A stretch of DNA of 5,838 bases from Anaerolineales bacterium (GCA_027019845.1 JALUWE010000557.1:1-5838), one strand, 5' to 3'. Counted from the first letter of the stretch, positions 1-5,713 are shown. Numbers and translations: made by a program. Notes: generated by a model from the letters alone, not told the origin.

Positions 1-2004
1 GCCACCGAAATCGACCCCGCCGACGGCTCGTTCAGCCTCAGCCTGCCCAACGGCAACTACGACGTGCTGGTCTCGCCACACGACGCGGGCTACCTGGGGC
101 CGGCGGTCGATCCGGCCAACCTGCCTCCCAACGGCAGCGTGGACCTGGGCACGATCACCCTGCTGCCCCGCGACGCGCTGATCACCGGCACGCTGACCGC
201 GGACGGCGTCCCGGTCGAGGGTGTGCCGCTGATCGCCTGGCGCCCCGGCGTTCCGGGCAGCGTCCACACTGCCAGCGGGCCGGGCGGCGTGTACGCGCTG
301 GCCGTCACCACCGGCACCTGGCAGATTCAGCCCGCCCCCGGCCCCGAACAGCCGTACCTGTACACCGGCAGCGGCCAGACCCTGGACATCACCGCCGGGC
401 AGGTGGTTTCCGGCGTGGACTTCGACCTGCTCTCCGCGGACGCCACCATCAGCGGCGTGCTGGTGGATGAAGACGGCAACCCGGTCACGGACGTGCAAGG
501 CTGGGCCGCGGCCGCGCAAACCGGCAATCCGGCCATCCACAACGGCGCGCCCATCCTGGGCGGCGGCTTCACCATCTACGTCCCGGCAGGCACCTACAAC
601 GTGGCCGCGCACCTGCCCAATGGCAGCCCATACATGTCCGCGGCAGAGCGCCAGGTGAGCGTTTCCGCGGGGGAGCGCGTCACCCTCACCCTGACCGTCC
701 AAGAGAAGGACGCGGCCATTGCCGGCGCGCTGTGGGACCCGCGCAACCAGGACGTGGTTTCCGGCGTACCCGGCTGGGTGGGCGCCTGGGATGGCAGCAG
801 TTGGACCGCCGCGGCCATCAACCCCGGTAACGGCGCGTACTACATGCCGGTTGCCGCGGGTGTGTGGCACGTCAACTACCGCATCGATCAGAGCGAATAC
901 GCCAAGGCAGGCGGGCACAGGAACGTGGCCGTGCAATCCGGCCAGACCGCGGTTGTGCCGCTGCCCGTGGTGCCCAAAGATGCCGCCATCGAAGGCACGG
1001 TGCTCGACCCCAACGGCAATCCCTTACCCGGCGCGACCGTGGTGGTCAAGGGGTTGGGCAGCGAGGTGCAAAACCTGCGGCTGCACACCCAGTCCGCCGC
1101 GGACGGCTCGTTCCGCATTGAGCTGCCCTACGGGCGCTACCGCCTGGGCGCCACGCTCGGCCCGGACAGCGGCTGGATCAACCCCATCGAGAAAACCGTA
1201 ACGGTTGACCCGAACAGCGTTTCGGGCGGGCACGTGCTGCAATTCCAGCAGCCGGACGCGGTGTTGCGCGGCACGCTGACTGTGACCAACACCACGGAGG
1301 CGGGCATGGTGTACGTTTGGGCCTGGTCCGAGGATGGCGGCTTCACCAACGGCCACTTTCCGGTGTCCCAGGCGGGCGGCTACGCCACCGGCGCCTACTC
1401 GCTCGAGGTGGTCTCCGGCACGGTGTGGCGCGTGGGCGCGGTCTTCGAGACCGGCAGCCAGTACTGGAAGGGTCACGAGACCGTGGAGGTGAACACCGCC
1501 GATGTGGTGCAGGACATCACCCTGATGGGGTCGCAGCCCAAGCCCGGCCCGGTGGTGGTCACGTTCGACGCGGCCAACCCGCAGCGCATCCGCCTGGCCG
1601 ATGGCACCGAAATCTTCATCCCCGCGGGCGCCATGCCGGTTTCGGGGCTGGTCACGCTGCGCATTGTGCCCATCGCCACCCTGCCGCAGCACTTCCAGGC
1701 CAGTGTGTTGACCTACGGCTACGCGTTCTTCGCCACCGACGCCAGCGGCCTGCCCATCGAAAGCAATTTCAACCAGGACGTGATCATCCGTTTCGCCTAC
1801 GACGAGGACGCGCTGCACGGTTTCCCCGAAATCCTGCTCAAACCAGCCTACTTCTCCACCACCACCAACCAGTGGACGGTACCCGAAAGCTACGTGGTGG
1901 ACACCGAAGCCAACCTGGTGACCATCCAGATCGATCACTTCACCAACTTCGCGTTGATCAGCGAGGGCGGGTCGGTGGTCTACCTGCCGGTGATCGTGCG
2001 ATAG
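1..2004 (+). CDS. Large secreted-type protein with ~90-aa beta-sandwich repeats and ZU5-like C-terminal domain (5' end outside window)
   Basis: The frame is open from base 1, and residues before the first possible internal start (GTG at 64) continue the repeat pattern, so the N-terminus and any signal peptide lie upstream. Within the visible 667 residues, a partial repeat is followed by five repeats starting at residues 58, 147, 237, 327 and 419. Each opens with a D-A-x-[IL]-x-G motif, and most carry a G-[SAVG]-[FY]-x-[LI]-x-[VL]-x-x-G-x-[YW] strand pair. This pattern is typical of carboxypeptidase-regulatory-like/CnaB/prealbumin-like domains. After an SQPKPGP linker (about 511-517), residues 518-654 resemble a ZU5-type domain: a 'DGTEIFIPAGA' strand, an 'IRFAYDED' strand and a closing 'HFTNFAL' motif. 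The protein ends in VVYLPVIVR. No catalytic residues are visible. A structural, adhesive or cell-surface role is inferred, and the substrate is unknown. The stop is TAG at 2002-2004, followed closely by a terminator. Confidence 0.85.
   Translation, partial: ATEIDPADGSFSLSLPNGNYDVLVSPHDAGYLGPAVDPANLPPNGSVDLGTITLLPRDALITGTLTADGVPVEGVPLIAWRPGVPGSVHTASGPGGVYALAVTTGTWQIQPAPGPEQPYLYTGSGQTLDITAGQVVSGVDFDLLSADATISGVLVDEDGNPVTDVQGWAAAAQTGNPAIHNGAPILGGGFTIYVPAGTYNVAAHLPNGSPYMSAAERQVSVSAGERVTLTLTVQEKDAAIAGALWDPRNQDVVSGVPGWVGAWDGSSWTAAAINPGNGAYYMPVAAGVWHVNYRIDQSEYAKAGGHRNVAVQSGQTAVVPLPVVPKDAAIEGTVLDPNGNPLPGATVVVKGLGSEVQNLRLHTQSAADGSFRIELPYGRYRLGATLGPDSGWINPIEKTVTVDPNSVSGGHVLQFQQPDAVLRGTLTVTNTTEAGMVYVWAWSEDGGFTNGHFPVSQAGGYATGAYSLEVVSGTVWRVGAVFETGSQYWKGHETVEVNTADVVQDITLMGSQPKPGPVVVTFDAANPQRIRLADGTEIFIPAGAMPVSGLVTLRIVPIATLPQHFQASVLTYGYAFFATDASGLPIESNFNQDVIIRFAYDEDALHGFPEILLKPAYFSTTTNQWTVPESYVVDTEANLVTIQIDHFTNFALISEGGSVVYLPVIVR
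172..1530 (+). other. Five consecutive protein repeat units, 89-92 residues each
   Basis: Unit boundaries set at the D-A-x-[IL]-x-G motif are at nucleotides 172, 439, 709, 979 and 1255, giving spacings of 267, 270, 270 and 276 bp. The units are diverged in sequence but nearly constant in length. Units 1, 2, 3 and 5 carry one or two tryptophans about 20 residues in (for example 'GWVGAWDG' and 'VYVWAWSEDGG'), while unit 4 lacks them. Positions 1-171 are the second half of an earlier unit. Confidence 0.75.
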
Positions 2005-2024
2005 GAGGCAAAGAAGCGAGGTTC

Positions 2025-2058
2025 AAGTGCGCCAGGCCTCTGGTCTGGCGCACTTTTT
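2025..2058 (+). terminator. Rho-independent terminator of the repeat-protein gene
   Basis: A perfect 11-bp stem pairs AAGTGCGCCAG (2025-2035) with CTGGCGCACTT (2045-2055) around a 9-nt loop, and the T run extends to 2058. It begins 20 bp after the TAG stop. There is no T run on the opposite strand beyond the hairpin, so it acts on the plus strand and is not obviously bidirectional. Confidence 0.88.
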
Positions 2059-2090
2059 GGGTTTGCTGAAAGGGCTTTTCAGATCACGAA

Positions 2091-2993
2091 TCACATCGCC
2101 GAGAGCCGGGGTCTTTCGCGGTGGTTGAGGATGGCAAGCCCGCCCAGAATCAGGGCCATGCCCGCGATCATGCCGGGGGTGAATCGCTCGCCCAAAATCA
2201 GGGTGCCGCCAATGCCAGCCACCAGGGGGATCACATAGGAGGTCATCGCTGTTGGGGTGGCGCCGAATCGCTGGGTAACGTAGATCGCGGTCAATAAACC
2301 ACTAAAGGTTCCTACCAGGGAAGCATATCCCAAGGCGAAGTATCCCAGCCGGTCTACGCCGCTCAGGTCGAATCCCACGGTGGCAAATGTGAGCAGGGTG
2401 AGTGTCAGCGCGGCGAAAAACATGCGCAGGCTGGCCAGGTCGAAGGTATCGTAGCTGCGCAAGTATTTGCGAACGTACACCGCGCTGCCACTACCGAACA
2501 ACATGGCTATAAAAACCAGCGCATATCCGGCCAGGTTTGCGGAGCGCACGTCCGGTAACCCGCTTTCCCCCAAGATGGCCAGCAGCACCGCGCCGCCAAA
2601 CGCCAGCGTGACGCCAAAGGCTTTGCGCCAGGTGAGCTGTTCCTCGGGCAGGAAAAAATGTGCCATGACCACGGTGATCGCCGGCCCAATGGTCAGCAAG
2701 ATGGATGTCAGGCCGCTGGACTGGTACTGCATGGAAGTGACGATGGAGGTCATCGGGACGGCAACACCGACGCTTCCCAGCAGCGCGGCCTGCGCCCACA
2801 AACGCGGGTCGCGCGGCAGCTTGCGTTTGGGACTGGCAACGTAAATGAGCACATGCGCCAGCGTGGCCAGAATCAAACGCAAGGCCACGTAGTTGACAGG
2901 GTGATATTGCCCAACGCTGAAACGCGAGGCGATCAGGGTGGAGCCGAAGAGGAAGCCGAGCAAGAGAACGTAGGGGATGGAGGCAAGGGGCAT
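2091..2993 (-). CDS. EamA/DMT-superfamily membrane transporter
   Basis: This 300-residue protein has about ten hydrophobic segments, near residues 6-24, 34-52, 66-85, 94-113, 123-141, 153-172, 187-206, 216-238, 248-267 and 273-289. That is the length and 5+5 inverted-repeat layout of the EamA (DUF6) branch of the drug/metabolite transporter superfamily. Family signatures are visible: P32 followed by R39 in helix 2, the 'LTIGPAITVVMAHFFLPEEQLT' stretch closing the first half (99-121), and the equivalent 'VIPLVAGIGGTLILGERFT' closing the second (254-272). It should export or exchange a small metabolite across the inner membrane, but the substrate cannot be told. The ATG at 2993 is the first start after an in-frame TGA (3008-3006) and puts helix 1 at the N-terminus as expected. 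There is no Shine-Dalgarno, because the preceding sequence is a 7-bp tandem array. It lies 40 bp downstream of the phosphatase gene on the same strand, so co-transcription is likely. No clear terminator follows its TGA. Confidence 0.92.
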   Translation of the reverse strand: MPLASIPYVLLLGFLFGSTLIASRFSVGQYHPVNYVALRLILATLAHVLIYVASPKRKLPRDPRLWAQAALLGSVGVAVPMTSIVTSMQYQSSGLTSILLTIGPAITVVMAHFFLPEEQLTWRKAFGVTLAFGGAVLLAILGESGLPDVRSANLAGYALVFIAMLFGSGSAVYVRKYLRSYDTFDLASLRMFFAALTLTLLTFATVGFDLSGVDRLGYFALGYASLVGTFSGLLTAIYVTQRFGATPTAMTSYVIPLVAGIGGTLILGERFTPGMIAGMALILGGLAILNHRERPRLSAM

Positions 2994-2996
2994 GGT

Positions 2997-3045
2997 GTTC
3001 AGTGGTCAGTGGTCAGTGTTCAGTGTTCAGTGTTCAGTGGTCAGT
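2997..3045. repeat. Tandem array of seven 7-bp units, GTTCAGT/GGTCAGT
   Basis: Seven contiguous heptamers start at 2997, 3004, 3011, 3018, 3025, 3032 and 3039, in the order GTT, GGT, GGT, GTT, GTT, GTT, GGT (each followed by CAGT). The only variation is T/G at the second base. Read on the minus strand the unit is ACTGAAC/ACTGACC and contains TGA. Because 7 is not a multiple of 3, TGA recurs in all three frames within 21 bp. The array overlaps the last codons and stop of the phosphatase gene and ends 3 bp from the transporter ATG. Confidence 0.93.
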
Positions 3046-3489
3046 CCAATTCTGCCATTTCGCGGCGAAGCGCAGGATGCGGTGGCGGATGTACCAGATG
3101 TCCGGGTCCGCGGCGGGGCGTTGTTGTTTGATCAGCGCGATGGCATCTTCGGGGGAGTAGCCCTGGGCGATCAACACACACGCGGCCAGCGCCACCGAGC
3201 GGTGTACGCCAGCCGCGCAGTGAACGTATACGTTGCCGCCGGCCGCAATGGCCTCTCGAGCGGCCCGCACGCCCTTAACCAAAGCCCGCATCGGGATCGG
3301 CAAGAACGGCGAGTCGAAGGTGTGCAGCCAAAGGACTGGCAGGGGCGGATTATGAGAGTCCGGATAGGGGCGGCGCTCGAAACGCATGTTGATCACCAAT
3401 GTGACCCCCAGCGCGCGCAGCGTATCGTAATCTTCCGGCAGCGGTGTTGTCCCGACGAAGAGATCGGCAGTGATTTGGGAGTAGTCCAC
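3034..3489 (-). CDS. Small dual-specificity-type protein phosphatase (cysteine-based)
   Basis: This 151-residue protein has the PTP/DSP signature HCAAGVHRS at 90-98, the CX5R loop with nucleophile Cys91, phosphate-binding Arg97 and Ser98. Asp59 in 'HTFDSP' lies 32 residues before the cysteine, the same spacing as the general acid Asp92 and Cys124 in human VHR, so the active site looks complete. The N-terminal 'I-T-x-x-L-F-V-G' strand and the C-terminal 'SPEDAIALIKQQRP' helix are also typical of compact DSPs. It should be a cytosolic enzyme that dephosphorylates phosphoproteins or another phosphorylated substrate, not identifiable here. The start is GTG at 3489, the only reasonable choice because an in-frame TGA lies at 3504-3502. 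A -10 box sits six bases upstream, suggesting leaderless translation. The final T-D-H codons and stop fall inside the heptamer array, so the original C-terminus may have been altered. The DMT transporter gene follows 40 bp downstream. Confidence 0.9.
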   Translation of the reverse strand: MDYSQITADLFVGTTPLPEDYDTLRALGVTLVINMRFERRPYPDSHNPPLPVLWLHTFDSPFLPIPMRALVKGVRAAREAIAAGGNVYVHCAAGVHRSVALAACVLIAQGYSPEDAIALIKQQRPAADPDIWYIRHRILRFAAKWQNWTDH

Positions 3490-3495
3490 CTGCCA

Positions 3496-3525
3496 ATGGT
3501 ATCACGGACAGCAAATAATTGGCGA
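3496..3525 (-). promoter_or_regulatory. Candidate promoter of the phosphatase-transporter unit (leaderless)
   Basis: On the minus strand a TACCAT -10 box (3501-3496) lies exactly 6 bases before the GTG start, and an 18-bp spacer separates it from TCGCCA (3525-3520). Each hexamer matches the sigma-70 consensus at 4 of 6 positions. This geometry would put the transcription start at or next to the G of GTG. There is no convincing Shine-Dalgarno. It is a prediction from motif and spacing only. Confidence 0.45.
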
Positions 3526-3571
3526 ATGAATTGCGGGAGGCAGCATAGGGAGGAGCGTTGCCGGCCACAAT

Positions 3572-3613
3572 ACTGAACACTGAATACTGCATACTGAACA
3601 CTGAACACTGTCA
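3572..3613. repeat. Second heptamer array, ACTGAAC type, inverted relative to 2997-3045
   Basis: Units are ACTGAAC (3572), ACTGAAT (3579), ACTGCAT (3586), ACTGAAC (3593) and ACTGAAC (3600), plus a degenerate ACTGTCA (3607). The unit is the reverse complement of GTTCAGT in the 2997-3045 array, so the two arrays form long inverted repeats around the phosphatase gene. This array is more diverged than the first. Its last unit overlaps the candidate -35 region of the carboxylase gene. Confidence 0.9.
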
Positions 3614-3637
3614 CTCCGCCCTGCATCGTGCTACAAT
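3608..3637 (+). promoter_or_regulatory. Candidate promoter of mccB (leaderless)
   Basis: TACAAT (3632-3637), 5 of 6 to the -10 consensus, ends exactly 6 bases before the ATG at 3644. CTGTCA (3608-3613), 4 of 6 to the -35 consensus, lies 18 bp upstream. Transcription would begin at about the A of ATG, giving an mRNA with no leader. Only a weak AGG is present before the ATG. The -35 hexamer is formed by the last, degenerate unit of the heptamer array. Confidence 0.55.
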
Positions 3638-3643
3638 CCAGGC

Positions 3644-5257
3644 ATGGAAATTCTGGAATCCAACATCGATCCTCAAGACGAACGATTTCGGGCCAACGCG
3701 GCACACCACCGCGGGCTGGCAGAGCAGCTTCGAGAGAGGCTGGCGCGGGTGCGCGAGGGGGGCGGGCGAAAGTATCGAGAACGTCACGAGGCGCGCGGCA
3801 AGCTGTTCGTGCGCGAGCGAATCGAACACCTGCTCGACGCCGGCGCCCCTTTCCTGGAGCTGTCCCCGCTGGCGGCCTGGGAGCTTTACGACGGGGCCGC
3901 GCCGTCTGCCGGGATCGTGACCGGTATCGGCCGTGTCGCGGGGCGCGAGGTGATGATCGTCGCCAACGACGCCACGGTCAAGGGTGGCTCCTACTACCCC
4001 CTGACGGTCAAAAAACACCTGCGCGCCCAAACCATCGCCGAACAAAACCACCTGCCCTGCATCTATCTGGTGGACTCCGGGGGCGCGTTCCTGCCCTTGC
4101 AGGACGAGGTGTTCCCCGACAGAGAGCACTTCGGGCGCATTTTCTATAACCAGGCGCGTATGAGTGCAAAAGGCATCCCGCAGATCGCCGCGGTGATGGG
4201 GTCGTGTACCGCGGGCGGGGCCTACGTCCCGGCCATGAGTGACGAGGCCATCATCGTGCGCGGCACAGGCACGATCTTCCTCGGCGGCCCTCCCCTGGTC
4301 AAGGCCGCCACCGGCGAAGAAGTGACCGCGGAGGAACTGGGCGGCGCGGACGTACACACCCGCCTGTCCGGTGTGGCCGACCACTTCGCGGAGGACGACC
4401 AGCACGCGCTGGAGATCGTGCGCCAGATCGTCGCCACGTTGGGGAACGAGGAAAGGCCGCCAGCTGCGGCCCGCAACGCGCCGGAACCGCCTCTGTACCC
4501 GCCCGAGGAAATCTACGGCATCCTGCCGCGTTCCTTCCGCGAGAGCTACGACGTGCGCGAGATCATTGCCCGGCTGGTGGACGGCAGCCAATTCCGGGAG
4601 TTCAAGGCACGCTACGGCACCACGCTGGTCACCGGTTTTGCCTACATTCACGGCTACCCGGTCGGCATCCTGGCGAACAACGGCATCCTGTTCAGCGAGA
4701 GCGCGCTGAAGGGCACACACTTCATCGAGTTGTGCGAGCAGCGCGGCATCCCGCTGCTGTTTTTGCAGAACATCACCGGTTTCATGGTGGGCCGCGAGTA
4801 CGAGGCCGGAGGCATTGCCAAAGACGGCGCCAAAATGGTACACGCGGTCGCCAACGCCAGCGTGCCCAAGATGACCGTGATCATCGGCGGGTCGTTTGGC
4901 GCGGGCAACTATGGCATGTGTGGCCGGGCTTACGAGCCGCGCTTCCTCTGGATGTGGCCCAACGCGCGCATCAGCGTGATGGGCGGGGAGCAGGCCGCCA
5001 ACGTGCTGCTGACCGTCAAACAAGACCAGCTCGCCAGCCAGGGGAAACCGCCCCTCTCCGCGCAGCAAGCCGAGGCCTTCATGCAGCCCATTCTGGAAAA
5101 GTACGAACGCGAGGGCAACCCCTACTACTCCACGGCCCGGCTGTGGGATGACGGGGTGCTCGACCCGGCAGAAACGCGCGATGTGCTGGGGCTGGCGCTG
5201 GCCGTGGTGCTGGCCGCACCGCGCCCACCCGGCGGATTTGGCGTGTTTCGCATGTAA
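3644..5257 (+). CDS. mccB: 3-methylcrotonyl-CoA carboxylase, carboxyltransferase (beta) subunit
   Basis: This complete 537-residue protein has two crotonase-fold carboxyltransferase halves (about 20-280 and 285-535). It transfers the carboxyl group from biotin to 3-methylcrotonyl-CoA, giving 3-methylglutaconyl-CoA in leucine/isovalerate degradation. The assignment to MCC, as opposed to the propionyl- or acetyl-CoA enzymes, rests on long stretches I recognise from mammalian MCCB. These include 'NDATVKGGSYYP' (108-119), 'VDSGGAFLP' (143-151), the oxyanion-hole glycines in 'GSCTAGGAYVPAMSD' (186-200), 'LFLQNITGFMVGREYEAGGI' (372-391), 'GGSFGAGNYGMCGRAY' (415-430), 'MGGEQAA' (446-452), 'GNPYYSTARLWDDG' (491-504) and the end 'GFGVFRM'. 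Length matches bacterial MCC beta subunits, and no frameshift or missing motif is seen. The ATG at 3644 is preceded by a promoter six bases away, supporting this start. The active enzyme needs a biotin-carrying alpha subunit (mccA), not in this window. The next 580 bp downstream are repeats, so the partner is not immediately downstream. Confidence 0.95.
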   Translation: MEILESNIDPQDERFRANAAHHRGLAEQLRERLARVREGGGRKYRERHEARGKLFVRERIEHLLDAGAPFLELSPLAAWELYDGAAPSAGIVTGIGRVAGREVMIVANDATVKGGSYYPLTVKKHLRAQTIAEQNHLPCIYLVDSGGAFLPLQDEVFPDREHFGRIFYNQARMSAKGIPQIAAVMGSCTAGGAYVPAMSDEAIIVRGTGTIFLGGPPLVKAATGEEVTAEELGGADVHTRLSGVADHFAEDDQHALEIVRQIVATLGNEERPPAAARNAPEPPLYPPEEIYGILPRSFRESYDVREIIARLVDGSQFREFKARYGTTLVTGFAYIHGYPVGILANNGILFSESALKGTHFIELCEQRGIPLLFLQNITGFMVGREYEAGGIAKDGAKMVHAVANASVPKMTVIIGGSFGAGNYGMCGRAYEPRFLWMWPNARISVMGGEQAANVLLTVKQDQLASQGKPPLSAQQAEAFMQPILEKYEREGNPYYSTARLWDDGVLDPAETRDVLGLALAVVLAAPRPPGGFGVFRM

Positions 5258-5267
5258 TCAGCAGTCT

Positions 5268-5293
5268 CATTCTGAGCGACAGCGAAGAATCTC
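5268..5293 (+). repeat. Hairpin element, CATTCTGAG...CGAAGAATCTC type (copy 1)
   Basis: ATTCT (5269-5273) and AGAAT (5286-5290) are complementary ends of a short interspersed element with a variable centre (here GAGCGACAGCGA). The same ends recur at 5471-5503 and, in opposite orientation, at 5395-5428 and 5517-5550. A copy at 5565-5590 has a mutated left arm (CATGCCGAG). Confidence 0.8.
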
Positions 5294-5366
5294 GGCGGTG
5301 GTGGGGGAGATGGAGGTGGATGACGGGGGACGGATGACCGGGGCGTGGTTATTGGGGGTCGGGGCG
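5274..5366. repeat. 93-bp direct repeat, copy 1
   Basis: This stretch is identical base for base to 5571-5663 (offset 297 bp). It runs from GAGCGACAGCG through a G-rich tract to GGGGTCGGGGCG. The right flanks diverge immediately, while on the left the TCAT four bases outside the identity is also shared. Confidence 0.92.
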
Positions 5367-5394
5367 CTCCGGATTCTTCGGTCGCTGCGCTCCC

Positions 5395-5428
5395 AGATTC
5401 TTCGGGCACTGCGTGCCCTCAGAATGAC
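5395..5428 (-). repeat. Inverted hairpin element with GGGCAC/GTGCCC core
   Basis: Outer arms ATTCT (5397-5401) and AGAAT (5421-5425) enclose a 2x2 TC/TC internal loop and an inner 6-bp stem, GGGCAC (5404-5409) with GTGCCC (5413-5418), around a TGC loop. A partial copy of the same left arm (GATTCTTCG, 5372-5380) lies just upstream. Confidence 0.8.
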
Positions 5429-5454
5429 GGGGGATGTGTGTCATGCCGAGCGAC
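5416..5454. repeat. 39-bp direct repeat, copy 1
   Basis: CCCTCAGAATGACGGGG through GTCATGCCGAGCGAC recurs at 5538-5577 with a single extra G. The offset is 122-123 bp. It joins the right end of one hairpin element to the left arm of a mutated one. Confidence 0.85.
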
Positions 5455-5470
5455 CTGCTGTTGCCTGTGT

Positions 5471-5503
5471 CATTCTGAGCGACCAGCGGGAGCGAAGAAT
5501 CTC
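5471..5503 (+). repeat. Hairpin element, CATTCTGAG...CGAAGAATCTC type (copy 2)
   Basis: It has the same ends as 5268-5293 but a longer centre (CGACCAGCGGGAG). With 5517-5550 it forms a head-to-head pair: TCATTCTGAG and CGAAGAATCTC on this side are matched by their reverse complements on the other side, across a 13-bp spacer. Confidence 0.8.
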
Positions 5504-5516
5504 AACGATGGTGAGG

Positions 5517-5550
5517 GAGATTCTTCGGGGCTGACGCCCCTCAGAATGAC
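5517..5550 (-). repeat. Inverted hairpin element with GGGGC/GCCCC core
   Basis: ATTCT (5520-5524) and AGAAT (5543-5547) flank TC/TC and an inner stem, GGGGC (5527-5531) with GCCCC (5536-5540), around a TGAC loop. The architecture matches 5395-5428 although the inner stem sequence differs. Confidence 0.82.
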
Positions 5551-5577
5551 GGGGGGATGTGTGTCATGCCGAGCGAC
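5538..5577. repeat. 39/40-bp direct repeat, copy 2
   Basis: It matches 5416-5454 apart from one inserted G in the G run, and leads directly into the second copy of the 93-bp repeat. Confidence 0.85.
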
Positions 5578-5663
5578 AGCGAAGAATCTCGGCGGTGGTG
5601 GGGGAGATGGAGGTGGATGACGGGGGACGGATGACCGGGGCGTGGTTATTGGGGGTCGGGGCG
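5571..5663. repeat. 93-bp direct repeat, copy 2
   Basis: It is identical to 5274-5366. The lack of any substitution over 93 non-coding bases points to recent duplication, gene conversion or assembly collapse and expansion. Confidence 0.92.
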
Positions 5664-5683
5664 ATCGGCCGGTCACCCAGACG

Positions 5684-5712
5684 GTTGCTGCGCTCCCCCT
5701 CCGCTCAGGATG
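5684..5712. repeat. Truncated CATCCT...AGGATG-type element
   Basis: TTGCTGCGCTCC through CCGCTCAGGATG matches the right half of the element at 5753-5798, but the CATCCTTCG left arm is missing. One base separates it from the first AATTACCC unit, the same junction as seen at the right end of 5753-5798. Confidence 0.6.
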
Positions 5713-5713
5713 C

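Noticed and set aside
1024..1938. Minus-strand open frame (about 304 codons) opposite the repeat protein
   Set aside because: It is an antisense shadow with biased composition and no recognisable domain. The plus-strand frame has clear repeat periodicity.
1317..2069. Plus-strand frame (about 250 codons) overlapping the repeat protein in another frame
   Set aside because: It is Arg/Gly/His-rich, runs through the terminator hairpin and shows no domain features.
2066..2082. CTGAAA/TTTCAG hairpin as a terminator for the minus-strand transporter gene
   Set aside because: The stem is only six mostly A-T pairs, and no T run follows on the minus strand.
3611..5068. Long minus-strand open frame (about 485 codons) opposite mccB
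   Set aside because: It is the antisense shadow of a clearly recognised high-GC gene. Its translation is rich in His, Gly, Arg and Val, with no family motif.
5274..5663. Insertion sequence or transposase remnant
   Set aside because: There is no transposase coding sequence, no terminal inverted repeats around the 93-bp blocks and no target duplication that I can see.
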